Assembly (NCBI RefSeq): GCF_041381155.1
Contig: NC_091134.1
Coordinates: 864,001 to 928,000 of the forward strand
Length of the DNA: 64,000 bases
Reading direction: 5' to 3'
Origin: Argopecten irradians
Taxonomy: Eukaryota; Mollusca; Bivalvia; Pectinida; Pectinidae
Below the pieces are notes generated by a model. The model was not told where the DNA came from. It saw only the letters and a program-made list of their open reading frames with translations, and searched no databases. Made by a program: the position numbers and the translations under genes. Shown here in pieces: positions 26,601 through 49,284 of the stretch. Within the stretch, counting starts at the first letter, position 1. Every line of letters starts with the position of its first letter.

Positions 26601-28324
26601 AATCTTAAAACTTCACTTAATTATCGTATAACCGACTTTTTCAAATGGAATCACATTTTTTTTAATCACACATCAAGACTTCGTGATTAAAAAAATGTGA
26701 TTCCATTTGAAAAAATCGGTTATACGATAATTAAGTGAAGTTTTAAGCAAGGAGTTGATACTTTGTTTTGGCACCATATAGTTTATGACTTAATTCAGCA
26801 ACGTCTGTTATAGGGTTGGAATGAAACACAGGTCTCTAGTCAAACAAGCATGACTAATACTGTCGTTTCTTACATCATAGCTCCTGGTGTTTTCTGCCTC
26901 AGCAACGCACGTGCCAATGTCGGACAGATTTGATTGGCTGGATCCATTATAGAGAGCGCCTGACGGTTTCACCATGCAAACAATAGCAACGCTAAAGTTG
27001 ACACGGACCGCATACACACAACAGAAGCCCAGGAATGAGGTATAGGAGAGAAGCCATCGCTGGGAGCAGAAACAAGGTACATTCTCTGTAAAAAAAATCA
27101 AAGTTATTTTATGTTAGACATCGATAAATCATGGATCATAAGTTCTTCAATCGACACGATGTTGGTGGAAAACCATCCAAAGGAACACACCCACGGGAAG
27201 CCCCCTAAAAGAACGAGAGAGACAAATGCTTATGGTAGGCATTGCATGATGGCAAAATATCAGATCTTCGATTCTGATAAAAAGTTAAAATGTTAAAAGT
27301 AAAGGGTGTATATTTTCATTTTGTTTCTGGAATAATTCTCCATATGACAAAGTTGGATTCAATATCAGCAGAAAACAAGAGCGTGCTGATGGATACAAGG
27401 AACTCACAGCACTTAGCAACAAATGACTTAGTGATGACTTTTACGCTCATTGTAGGTTCATGCAATGACAATAAATCACTATGTTGACACACAGTAGTAT
27501 AGGAGTAATGTAAGCAATTGTTACTATAAAAGTACTCATTCTGGTTAATACATCAACAACGGACCAAATTTAAACTCCCCATTACAATGTTACAAACGTT
27601 TGATCGTATGTTCAGAGTTTGATTGTAATTTTTGTCGATTTTAAATAAAAATATATAACAATATGATAGAAGATATAAATCTTTGTTTCCATATATTTAC
27701 ATCATTGATTTAAGTTTTTGTTACCAATACTTTTATATGTCAGCTGAATCAAAATGTTTCTTTTATTTTATAGCAAATTGTTTTCTTTCGTGATATATGC
27801 TTTCATTCTGCTATGCTTTTAAAGAAACTCATAGTTCTTCTAAGACAGATAATTTATTCTATTATAATCGTCTCGATACCCAACAAAATATTTCCGCTTT
27901 CCTGAAAAATAACATAACACCTCTAGTTCATAGATGTAAGACGGTTTGCAATTCACTGTCGTTAGGGATATTTATAATAACTATCTCTATGACTATCCGA
28001 TGGATATCTGTCAGTATGATCTACATAGGTTTCTGGTTATCATTAGGACTACACTTGATATCACTTGTTTTAAGATTGTAAAGTATTATCTACCTGCCGT
28101 TGCTCAAGAAACTACTGAATGACACTAGAGTTTTCACTTAAATTTCTTGGACTAAATGGAGAATTATTTTTGATATTTAAACTGTAGAAAAGCTAACAAG
28201 GGTAAAATAGTTATAATGGTAGTTTTTAGCATATGTACAGCCTACCTTCAGTTGTGTGTTTTGATCGACTTTCATTTCGCTCTGTTGGTAAAAGGAAACA
28301 TTCACGCTCTTCAATATCGTCCAT
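17068..28324 (-). CDS. SLC17 family anion transporter (sialin / vesicular glutamate transporter-like), complete 11-exon gene
   Basis: Major-facilitator membrane transporter of the SLC17 family, which moves organic anions (sialic acid, glutamate, urate, phosphate) across lysosomal, vesicular or plasma membranes. Exons in coding order on the minus strand: 28246-28324, 26874-27085, 26261-26494, 25747-25834, 25264-25359, 21075-21205, 20500-20649, 19864-19996, 18574-18724, 18281-18371, 17068-17664. All ten junctions agree in phase and total 1962 nt (653 residues plus TAA). The start is ATG at 28324 ([13 protein letters not shown]). Family marks seen: [12 protein letters not shown] in TM1, [70 protein letters not shown] and GSGELEPWA. 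The exon 6 donor (GTATCT) is weak. Exons 3 and 4 join best at GTAGGT/TTTAG, giving LGLSTGVSFP. The substrate cannot be told from sequence; sialin-like is my best guess. Confidence 0.93.
17758..17953. repeat. ~90-bp inverted repeat in SLC17 intron 10
   Basis: Arms 17758-17848 and 17864-17953 around a ~15-nt loop, with a few mismatches (AATTCGTGTTGTC at one end, GACAACACGAATT at the other). Lies just 5' of the terminal exon. Probably a fold-back transposon. Confidence 0.85.
20115..20308 (+). mobile_element. TTAA MITE copy, internally deleted, in SLC17 intron 7
   Basis: Starts TTAAAGATGCAACACCGCTG and ends CTGTCGGCGGTGGAGCATC. About 190 bp instead of ~365. Contains the shared AAAAACAGGAGCAGAAG block. 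Confidence 0.65.
21268..25263 (-). repeat. 33-bp minisatellite made of exon 5 / 5' splice-site junctions
   Basis: About 119 tandem copies of a 33-bp unit fill most of the intron between SLC17 exons 5 and 6. Read on the gene strand, each unit contains TTCTACATCACCG followed by GTAGGTACACAACAACA. The first part is the 3' end of exon 5 (FYIT plus one base) and GTAGGT is its authentic donor, which abuts the array at 25263/25264. Unit variants change the bases around the junction (ACCAGTAGGT, ACCGATAGGT, ACTGGTTGGT). Because 33 is divisible by 3, the array gives long spurious reading frames rich in Cys-Val-Pro on the plus strand and Thr-Ser-Pro on the minus strand. Units at 21268-21345 and 22350-22550 are divergent. 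Confidence 0.95.
26604..26747. repeat. Near-perfect 65-bp inverted repeat (hairpin) in SLC17 intron 2
   Basis: Arms 26604-26669 and 26683-26747 with a 13-nt loop; one mismatch and one length difference in a T run. The transcript would fold into a long stem. Either a fold-back MITE or a hairpin RNA source. Confidence 0.9.
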
Positions 28325-28871
28325 TTCTTTGTCGATCTTAACCTTTATGGTATTTTACGGTATAATGATTCGAGTTTAAATTCATCCGGATATGTGTATT
28401 CACGATTGTAATGAGGAGGTTATGCTGTAACCCATTGTGGAGCATGTCCCTTTATAGAGTTTTGTTACATACTCTCAGCAGTGTGTGCGCATACATTTAC
28501 TGTTAGGGAAGGCAACATTTTCATAAGTATATATACATTTGCATATTTGATTCTATATATTGACACTAGTTATTCAATTATCATAGGGACATACAACAGC
28601 GTTAGATATTTATAATTAATTTTGATCAGTTGACGATTATCCTTTAAGTTTATGAATAAACCATGATTTGACATAGAAGTGCAAGTTGGAGGTTGTAGAT
28701 GAACAGAATAATGTTTTATAAGGATGGTGTTATGAAAATTTTAATTTGACATCCTTGTTTTTTGTATTTTTTTTTTCATTTATGAGAAATAATCTATAAT
28801 ACATGTACATCAGAACAGTGCGTACAAAATATAATTGTTGTTGGCAGCCCGCTCATCTAGGTTCATTTAGA

Positions 28872-31800
28872 TTAAATGACAGTAGTTACTTAATTCACAG
28901 CGTACTCAACATATGTGGAGATCTGATGTAGATAAAATGACAGTAGTTACTTAATTCACAGCGTACTCGACATATGTGGAGATCTGATGTAGGTAAAATG
29001 ACAGTAGTTACTAAAGTCACAGCGTACCCACTATATGTGGAGATCAGATGTAGGTAAAATGACTGTAGTTACTAACGTCACAGCGTACCCACTATATGTG
29101 GAGATCAGATGTAGGTAAAATGACAGTAGTTACTAAAGTCACAGCGTACCCACTATATGTGGAGATCAGATGTAGGTAAAATGACAATAGTTACTAAAGT
29201 CACAGCGTACCCACTATATGTGGAGATCAGATGTAGGTAAAATGACAGTAGTTACTTAATTCACAGCGTACTCGACATATGTGGAGATCAGATGTAGGTA
29301 AAATGACAGTAGATACTAAAGTCACAGCGTACCCAATAGATGTGGAGATCAGATGTAGGTAAAATGACAGTAGATACTAAAGTCACAGCGTACCCACTAT
29401 ATGTGGAGATCAGATGTAGGTAAAATGACAGTAGTTACTAAAGTCACAGCGTACCCACTATATGTGGAGATCAGATGTAGGTAAAATGACAGTAGTTACT
29501 AAAGTCACAGCGTACCCACTATATGTGGAGATCAGATGTAGGTAAAATGACAGTAGTTACTAAAGTCACAGCGTACCCACTATATGTGGAGATCAGATGT
29601 AGGTAAAATGACAGTAGTTACTAAAGTCACAGCGTACCCACTATATGTGGAGATCAGATGTAGGTAAAATGACAGTAGTTACTAACGTCACGTACCCACA
29701 TATGGGGAATCTGATTAGGTAAGGAGATCGATGTAGTAAAATCAGTATTACGTCACCGTACCCACTATATGAGGAGATCAGATGTAGGTAAAATGACAGT
29801 AGTTACTAAAGTCACAGCGTACCCACTATATGAGGAGATCAGATGTAGGTAAAATGACAGTAGTTACTAACGTCACAGCGTACCCACTATATGATGGAGA
29901 TCTGATGTATGTAGGTAAAATGACAATAAGTTACTAACGTCACAGCGTACCCACTATATGTGGAGATCAGATGTAGGTAAAATGACTGTAGTTACTAACG
30001 TCACAGCGTACCCACTATATGTGGTAGATCAGATGTAGGTAAAATGACTGTAGTTACTAACGTCACAGCGTACCCACTATATGTGGAGATCAGATGTAGG
30101 TAAAATGACAATAGTTACTAAAGTCACAGCGTACCCACTATATGAGGAGATCAGATGTAGGTAAAATGACAGTAGTTACTAAGTCACAGCGTACCACTAT
30201 ATGTGGAGATCTGATGTAGGTAGGTAAAATGACAGTAGTTACTAAAGTCACAGCGTACTCGACATATGTGGAGATCAGATGTAGGTAAAATGACTGTAGT
30301 TACTAACGTCACAGCGTACCCACTATATGTGGAGATCAGATGTAGGTAAAATGACAATAGTTACTAACGTCACAGCGTACCCACTATATGTGGAGATCAG
30401 ATGTAGGTAAAATGACTGTAGTTACTAAAGTCACAGCGTACCCACTATATGTGGAGATCTGATGTAGGTAAAATGACAATAGTTACTAAAGTCACAGCGT
30501 ACCCACTATATGAGGAGATCAGATGTAGGTAAAATGACTGTAGTTACTAACGTCACAGCGTACCCACTATATGATGGAGATCTGATGTAGGTAAAATGAC
30601 AGTAGTTACTAACGTCACAGCGTACCCAACTATATGTGGAGATCAGATGTAGGTAAAATGACAGTAGTTACTAAAGTCACAGCGTACTCGACATATGTGG
30701 AGATCAGATGTAGGTAAAATGACAGTAGTTACTAACGTCACAGCGTACCCACTATATGTGGAGATCAGATGTAGGTAAAATGACAAGTAGTTACTAAAGT
30801 CACTAGTCACGTACCCACTATATGTGGAGATCTGATGTAGGTAAAATGACAGTAGTTACTAACGTCACAGCGTACCTACTATATGTGGAGATCAGATGTA
30901 GGTAAAATGACAATAGTTACTAAAGTCACAGCGTACCCACTATATGTGGAGATCAGATGTAGGTAAAATGACAATAGTTACTAAAGTCACAGCGTACCCA
31001 CTATATGTGGAGATCAGATGTAGGTAAAATGACAGTAGTTACTAAACGTCACAGCGTACCTACTATATGTGGAGATCAGATGTAGGTAAAATGACAGTAG
31101 TTACTAAAGTTCACAGCGTTACATATGTGGAGATCGATGTAGGTGACAGTAGTTACTACAGTCACAGCGTACCCACTATATGTGGAGATCAGATGTAGGT
31201 AAAATGACAGTAGTTACTAAAGTCACAGCGTACCTACTATATGTGGAGATCAGATGTAGGTAAAATGACAGTAGTTACTAAAGTCACAGCGTACCCACTA
31301 TATGTGGAGATCAGATGTAGGTAAAATGACAGTAGTTACTAAGTCACAGCGTACCACTATATGTGGAGATCAGATGTAGGTAAAATGACAGTAGTTACTA
31401 AAGTCACAGCGTACCCACTATATGTGGAGATCAGATGTAGGTAAAATGACAGTAGTTACTAAGTCACAGCGTACCCACTATATGTGGAGATCAGATGACA
31501 GTAGTAGGTAAAATGTGGAGACAATGTAGTTACAAGTTACTAAAGTCACAGCGTACCCTACTATGTGGAGATCAGATGTAGGGACAGTATCTAAGAGCGT
31601 GTACTATATGTGGAAATCGATGTAGGTAAAATGACAATAGTTACTAAAGTCACAGCGTACCCACTATATGTGGAGATCAGATGTAGGTAAAATGACAGTA
31701 GTTACTAAAGTCACAGCGTACCCACTATATGTGGAGATCTGATGTAGGTAAAATGACAGTAGTTACTAAAGTCACAGCGTACCCACTATATGTGGAGATC

Positions 31801-32075
31801 TGATGTAGGTAAAATGACAGTAGTTACTAAAGTTACTAAAGTCACAGCGTACCCACTATATGTGGAGATCAGATGTAGGTAAAATGACAGTAGTTACTAA
31901 AGTCACAGCGTACCCACTATATGTGGAGATCAGATGTAGGTAAAATGACAGTAGTTACTAAAGTCACAGCGTACCCACTATATGTGGAGATCAGATGTAG
32001 GTAAAATGACAGCGTACCCACTATATGTGGAGATCAGATGTAGGTAAAATGACAGTAGATACTAAAGTCACAGCG
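28872..32075 (+). repeat. 61-bp minisatellite
   Basis: About 52 copies of a 61-bp unit (GATGTAGGTAAAATGACAGT, then AGTTACTAAAGTCACAGCGT, then ACCCACTATATGTGGAGATC). Two blocks (about 29690-29760 and 31485-31625) are scrambled with many single-base losses and partial units. Lies between the SLC17 start exon and the SRCR gene. Contains GATGTAG/GTAAAATG, a mediocre 5' splice-site match on the plus strand. Confidence 0.96.
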
Positions 32076-32325
32076 TACCCGCAGGTTCGTCTTTGAAGTA
32101 ATGAAATTTACCACCGTAATGTAAATGTTTGTGATCGAAATCACCTGGATAGAAAACAGTATATCATTGTTTTGGTGATGTCATTAAAATTTCTCTTAAA
32201 TGCTTTTACTTTCGAAATTGAACTTCATTCCACTATAGACTAGATACATATATACAATAAATAATAATTGAATTTTAAAGTCAAGTGGTCAACAGCCTAA
32301 ACAACTTGTTTGTGTCCCCTATGTG

Positions 32326-32357
32326 TACTCTCTCTCTCTCTCTCTGTCGCTCTCTCT
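32326..32357. repeat. (TC)n microsatellite
   Basis: TCTCTC tract with one GTCG interruption. Confidence 0.9.
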
Positions 32358-33125
32358 CAGGCTGTCTAGATTTAGTCAAAACAGCTTTTAGTCCTGTCAT
32401 TCTTCGACATCAATTGACGAAAAGACTTCAGATACGAAATTCCTTTTGTAGCGATGCATATTGTGATTCAGTCATAATTTATCTGCCTGATTCATAGTTA
32501 AGTCATTGATTTGGCAACCAAAACAATATCTATGACGAGGTGTTATCCTGTTCTCGTTACAAAATGAGAGTAGATACCTATAGTTCAGATTAATTTTTGG
32601 TTTAGTTAACCAGGTGCTGTTTTTTGCGTGAAAATCGCTTGGTTTTTCTGCAATAGATTTTTAAGTAAATGAGGATTGTACTTATCTCATGCATTTTTTG
32701 AAACTGTAATCATTTGGTCACCGAAAAGCAATATATATAAGAGTGTTGTATGAAGCATAGACGAGACAAGAGTGATTTTCAAATGACAGTTGATTTTCGA
32801 AGTGGAGCTGTCGACGCCATATTTGGTTCGCCTACCAAATTACACCTTCGCATACAAAGACACGTTCGACCCCCTGCTAATGTCATTTCAAATACGTAAT
32901 AAAACGATAAGATGCACTCGGTAGAAGTTAGCCACAAGCAAGGTGAGAGGACATCCAGTTGGTTGATATTGGGCGTGTTGTTTTCTCTATATTGGATCCA
33001 TCTTTCTTATGTATAAGGACATAATGACTAGAGAAATACATAAGTGTACGACAGACTTATATAACTTTTCCCTATCTACACGGTGTGACATGAACATGGT
33101 TCCGTCGTCTGCACGTTAATTTTAA

Positions 33126-33157
33126 TGACGTCATCGACATTGCAATTTATGACGTCA
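33126..33157. promoter_or_regulatory. Pair of palindromic TGACGTCA (CRE-type) sites
   Basis: Two perfect 8-bp CREB/ATF-type sites at 33126-33133 and 33150-33157, 24 bp apart. No start exon is seen nearby, so the target is unknown. Confidence 0.35.
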
Positions 33158-33353
33158 CTTTATTGTCTTCAGGTTCAAAAGGTAAGCGCGCGCAATCAGT
33201 CATACCCTAGGTATTGAGAGAAATCTTCCACGGCCGGTATAAAATCAGTGAATGGCGGGGGAAAATGTAAGTGATAGCTTTAGTAACTTAAAGTAATATC
33301 ACCATGGTAACTATTGTAACCATATACCTTTATCAACTGGAGAAAAGAAACTG

Positions 33354-33590
33354 GATGATCGGGTGGTGTAGTGATTAAGCCGCTCGCCTTTCACCTAGCC
33401 TGCCGGGGTTCGATCCCCGGCATGGACGTGAAAAGGTCAGGGGTCACCTGCCGATCACGTGGGTTTTCTCCGGGCACTCCGGTTTCCTCCCACACTAAGA
33501 CCCCTCGCGCGCTTACATCCGGGCCATCGAGAGTGATTTATATAAGTTGTGTAACTTGTTTCTCAATCGATGTTAAATAAATAAAGTTTA
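33354..33590 (+). mobile_element. tRNA-derived SINE
   Basis: The head has a pol III A box (TGGTGTAGTGATTAAGC) and B box (GGTTCGATCCC), then a conserved core (GTGGGTTTTCTCCGGGCACT, then CCGGTTTCCTCCCAC), then a tail ending in AAATAAATAAAG. The core resembles the one shared by SINEs of many invertebrates, including molluscs (Meta-type by my recollection). It is non-autonomous and would depend on a LINE. Confidence 0.85.
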
Positions 33591-33885
33591 TAATATTACT
33601 TAATGATGTGTAATTCAATGTTTCGTCAGTCCCTACATTAACTTAGATAATAAAACACCACCTATCAAAGACACATAAGGCGATGCATATATTGTACAGT
33701 ATTGAAAGTCAAAATTGACAACTTAAGGTCAGGAGAAAAATGATTTATGAACTATAAGCTATTTCACAAAACTCCACTAATATTAAACATATGTGCACTT
33801 CATTAGAACACCTAACCATACGTTTAAACATATTTTTATCTTTTTCTAACCGTTTATTTTTTTCGTCCGACATGTTATTGGGATG

Positions 33886-35070
33886 TAATCCAAAATAAGA
33901 CGTTTTATCTATCTCTTACCGTCTGTTTTCTTTTTGTCGCCCCCATCTTTGTGGGATGTTATCAAGCATAAGACGTTTTATCTTTCTCTTACCGTCTGTT
34001 TCCTTTTTGTTGCCCGCCATCTTTGTGGGATGTTATCAAACATAAGACGTTTTATCTATCTCTTACCGTCTGTTTCCTTTTTGTTGCCCGCCATCTTTGT
34101 GGGATGTTATCAAACATAAGACGTTTTATCTATCTCTTACCGTCTGTTTCCTTTTTGTTGCCCGCCATCTTTGTGGGATGTTATCAAACATAAGACGTTT
34201 TATCTTTCTCTTACCGTCTGTTTCCTTTTTGTTGCCCGCCATCTTTGTGGGATGTTATCAAACATAAGACGTTTTATCTTTCTCTTACCGTCTGTTTCCT
34301 TTTTGTTGCCCGCCATCTTTGTGGGATGTTATCAAACATAAGACGTTTTATCTTTCTCTTACCGTCTGTTTCCTTTTTGTTGCCCGCCATCTTTGTGGGA
34401 TGTTATCAAAAAAGACGTTTTATCTTTCTTTTACCGTCTGTTTCCTTTTTGTTGCCCGCCATCTTTGTGGGATGTTATCAAACATAAGACGTTTTATCTT
34501 TCTCTTACCGTCTGTTTCCTTTTTGTTGCCCGCCATCTTTGTGGGATGTTATCAAACATAAGACGTTTTATCTTTCTCTTACCGTCTGTTTCCTTTTTGT
34601 TGTCCGCCATCTTTGTGGGATGTTATCAAACATAAGACGTTTTATCTTTCTCTTACCGTCTGTTTCCTTTTTGTTGCCCGCCATCTTTGTGGGATGTTAT
34701 CAAACATAAGACGTTTTATCTTTCTCTTACCGTCTGTTTCCTTTTTGTTGCCCGCCATCTTTGTGGGCGCATAAACATGAATCAAACGTTTTATCTTTCT
34801 CTTACCGTCTGTTTCCTTTTTGTTGCCCGCATCTTTGTGGGATGTTATCAAACATAAGACGTTTTATCTTTCTCTTACCGTCTGTTTCCTTTTTGTTGTC
34901 CGCCATCTTTGTGGGATGTTTTCAAACATAAGACGTTTTATCTATCTCTTACCGTCTGTTTCCTTTTTGTTGCCCGCCATCTTTTGTGGATGTTATCAAA
35001 CATAAGACGTTTTATCTTTCTCTTACCGTCTATTTCCTTTTTGTCGTCCATCCTGTTTGTGGGATGTAAG
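33886..35070 (-). repeat. 74-bp minisatellite whose unit reads like a first coding exon
   Basis: About 16 copies of a 74-bp unit. On the minus strand each unit contains CACAAAGATGGCGGGCAAC, then AAAAAGGAAACAGACG/GTAAGAG: a start codon in good context, nine codons (MAGNKKETD plus one base) and a strong 5' splice-site consensus. One unit near 34390 lacks 4 bp and one near 34770 is disrupted. Plus-strand frames over it are shadows. Confidence 0.93.
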
Positions 35071-37576
35071 AAGGTTTTCCCACTAACTGCCTACAGACCA
35101 CAAGTCGTATATATGTAACGGTTACATTTATATAATACTGACATAACTATGTCGATAGGGTTCCGTCTGTTTACTGAAGCATATGGTTACTAAGACACCC
35201 AACTATCTAGGCTAGCTTATATACTACATGTTTTAGAAAATGACCGAGGCTTTCCATAACACTTATTAAAGACGAAAAGACCAATCGTTTATCATACGTG
35301 TTATCTGAAGTGTAAATTACAATATATAATTTTGATTTATTTTGTCATCAATCTGCATTAAGTCATTTCTTTTAGATTTTGAACGGAATGTTTTCGAAAA
35401 AAATAATACTTTTGGGAAAAAACGAAAACGAAACATTGCTCTTTTGCATCTCACATTACCCTGTTAACGGTTTTGTCTACAATTTTAACCCCCTGCCCCA
35501 AATTCAAAATATTCCCATGACATTTTCTATGTGTAAATTGGTTTCGAAATTAAAATCCGGGGAAACAGTTTTTGAGTGACTTGAAAATAGAGATTGTAGG
35601 TAGCAATGAACTACTTCTTTGTTAGTATGCCCAGCTATACATTTCCAGTTGATGATTTCAGAGTATGATGTAAGTAAAAATTAGTGTACAGTAGTAATTT
35701 TAGATGATAAATATAATATATGGTAACACCTTTGAAAAAATTGGTTGCCATGATAATAAAATACAGGTCTCTGATTGGCTGAAATTTTAATGATGTCAGA
35801 AACAGGTGAAGAATGGTATATAGAGGTTATGTGGTATGCTAAATAACATGTCATCACTTTCAAAAAGATTAGTTGCCATGGAAACAAAATGGAGGCCTCT
35901 GATTGGTTGAAATTTAGATATTATTAGATATAAGTGAAAATTGGTACATGTCGGTTATAGGGTATGCCGAATGAGATAGTATGAGTTCTAAATAAACTGT
36001 TGTCATTTTAACGAAATAAATGCATACTGACTGGTAAAAATTAAGATTGTAGCCTTTGTGGTGCCGATATTATCTTTAGATTAAACATATTTTATTTGGA
36101 AGTCAATTGTAACTCTGTTTTTCTCTTTAATAATCGTTTAATTAAATTTAAAATAGTTTTTGTCTAGAGAAGAGGGATTAGAAATCTTAATTTGTATCTT
36201 TTTATTTTGAGTTGCTCACGAAAATATTTTTATTTATTTATTTAGTTTCTTTCACATAATATTTTGATTCCCGATATCAAAAAAGAAAATACAATGTATG
36301 TGTTTCATCAAAAAGCATATATACTTGTAAGGCTTTTTTGTACTGTTATCGTAAATGCAAGAATAATAATTCACTGATTTTGTAGTATACATGTTAATTT
36401 ACAAAATTCTATCACAAAATGTTGTTTTATTATGATGTCTATGATCAATTACAGTCATCTACGTCAAATATTGATTTTAATTAGAAAATTCTCCTTGCTA
36501 CATTCAACCCATGAAATACTATTATCCCGGATTTTATTTAAAATAATAAATAAATATCATTACAAATGGGTATAGAATAAATTTGATTTGCATGGGATAA
36601 AATAGTTTGGTTAAAACACATGAGAAAACTCAGCACCATATGTATAACATTTTATCTAGATTTGCTACCTGACCGTAAGTAGTTATCAAAGTCTAATAAC
36701 AATGATGTACTGATAAGATAATGATAATGAGCTGGACTCATTAGACCACAGCTGTAACTACTTAGTAATATAGGGTTCTTCTTTTACTGTTATGATCTCA
36801 TGTCGAATAACCACCTGTCGAGGACAACACTAGTACTGAATTGACCGATCGCCAGGTGTAATATAGCCACGCCTCGTGCTCGCAATCGCACGTGTTTCTA
36901 TTCCATGTCGGAGCAAACATCCTAGCACAAACAATACAAAATGCAAAGTCATGTGCGTCTTGATTGACAGCTGGCGATCCGTCAATTGTAGCTTACCAGT
37001 TCCCTTTGTGTTAAGACAATTTTCTTTCAAGTTTGACTGTACAATTGAAATCGGTAAACTATATAATTATATAGACCATACTATTACTTTTAGCTTGTGA
37101 TGATTCTTCACATTCTGATGGATTCCATGATTAATTATTCCATATTTTACCATTACATATTTCACAATGCCGTATTTCACTATTTCGTATTTCATCATTT
37201 CGTACCTCATCATTCCGTTTCTCATCATTTCATATTCCACCACTTCGTATTTCATTATTCTGTATTTCACATTTCATCATTCGATGTTTCATTAGTCGGT
37301 ATTTCACCATTTCATGTGTACTTCATAGACATAAAGATAACACAAAATTTTCACTAACTTAAACCTTTAATACGATATTGAAATTCCGCTTGCTAGTTAG
37401 CAACAAGTGTTACAACCATGTTGACGAATTTGTTCCTTACTGCTTGAGGTAGTATTTTGTCAAATGTAAACCTTATGTCCAATTAATTTACTTTAAATTA
37501 CGCAAATTTAATCAACCACCTTTCCTCGTAATGCGATTTGGATGGTGTGATCTTCATTCCTGTATCGGTCAGTTTA
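35071..37576. other. AT-rich stretch downstream of the SRCR gene
   Basis: Contains a weak TATTTCA-type tandem at about 37140-37310 and a diverged direct repeat near 35700-35960 (TTGCCATG..AAA..TCTGATTGG). No terminal exon for the SRCR gene is obvious here. Confidence 0.45.
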
Positions 37577-48811
<11,235 letters not shown>

Positions 48812-48814
<3 letters not shown>

Positions 48815-49100
48815 GGTGAACTCAATGAAAGACTTGTGATTGACATACAGATAAGGTTTGTGACCTGAGCAGGTACGTTATTGCTAAATCCTATTAGTAT
48901 ATCCTAACCTTTGCTGTAGGATGGATTACATAAAACAGACAACTAGTTCCCATGGTGAAGACTGAAGACGTGTTATTGACTCTTATAGACTCTCATAGAT
49001 AAGGTCTGCGATCTATGTCTCTATATATAGTAGTTAGTCATACAGAACATTGTCACCTGTCAAACTAAGCGGTGTTGTATAAAACAGGAGTACTTACCAT
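48812..49100 (-). other. Three tandem copies of the SRCR start-codon exon
   Basis: Three related blocks each place an ATG in the context CACC-ATG or nearly so: ATG at 48812-48814 followed by GTAAGTACC, ATG at 48951-48953 followed by GGAACT, and ATG at 49098-49100 followed by GTAAGTACTCC. The flanks (GATAAGGTCTGCGATC-like, TTGACTC-like) recur in all three. The two with intact donors could both splice in phase 0 to the signal-peptide exon at 46319-46627, giving the same protein from alternative first exons. The middle copy has lost the donor. Confidence 0.6.
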
Positions 49101-49284
49101 GGTGAGGAGTGTGATTGAGTCAGAGAGAGAGAGGTCCGTGACCTAGCTCAGATAACAATAGTACACTATATATTATACCACATATGGCAACGTCATATAC
49201 GTAAAATGGAACAGAAAGAAGACAAGTTGGTTCATAAACTTTTATACAGTACATTTTCCAGATCTAGAAATGAATGGAGGACAT

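Noticed and set aside
28872..32075. CRISPR-like array of direct repeats
   Set aside because: Units are contiguous minisatellite copies without unique spacers, in a eukaryotic genome with introns.
33356..33432. tRNA gene
   Set aside because: The A and B boxes belong to a SINE head: the tRNA-like part runs straight into a SINE core and A-rich tail.
33934..35118. Plus-strand hydrophobic frames (PSVSFLLPAIFVGCYQ)
   Set aside because: Shadows of the 74-bp array; the biologically suggestive reading is on the minus strand.
36830..37030. Minus-strand 66-codon frame as last SRCR exon
   Set aside because: No acceptor in the required phase and no similarity to known C-termini; the tiny exon at 37577-37587 fits phase better.
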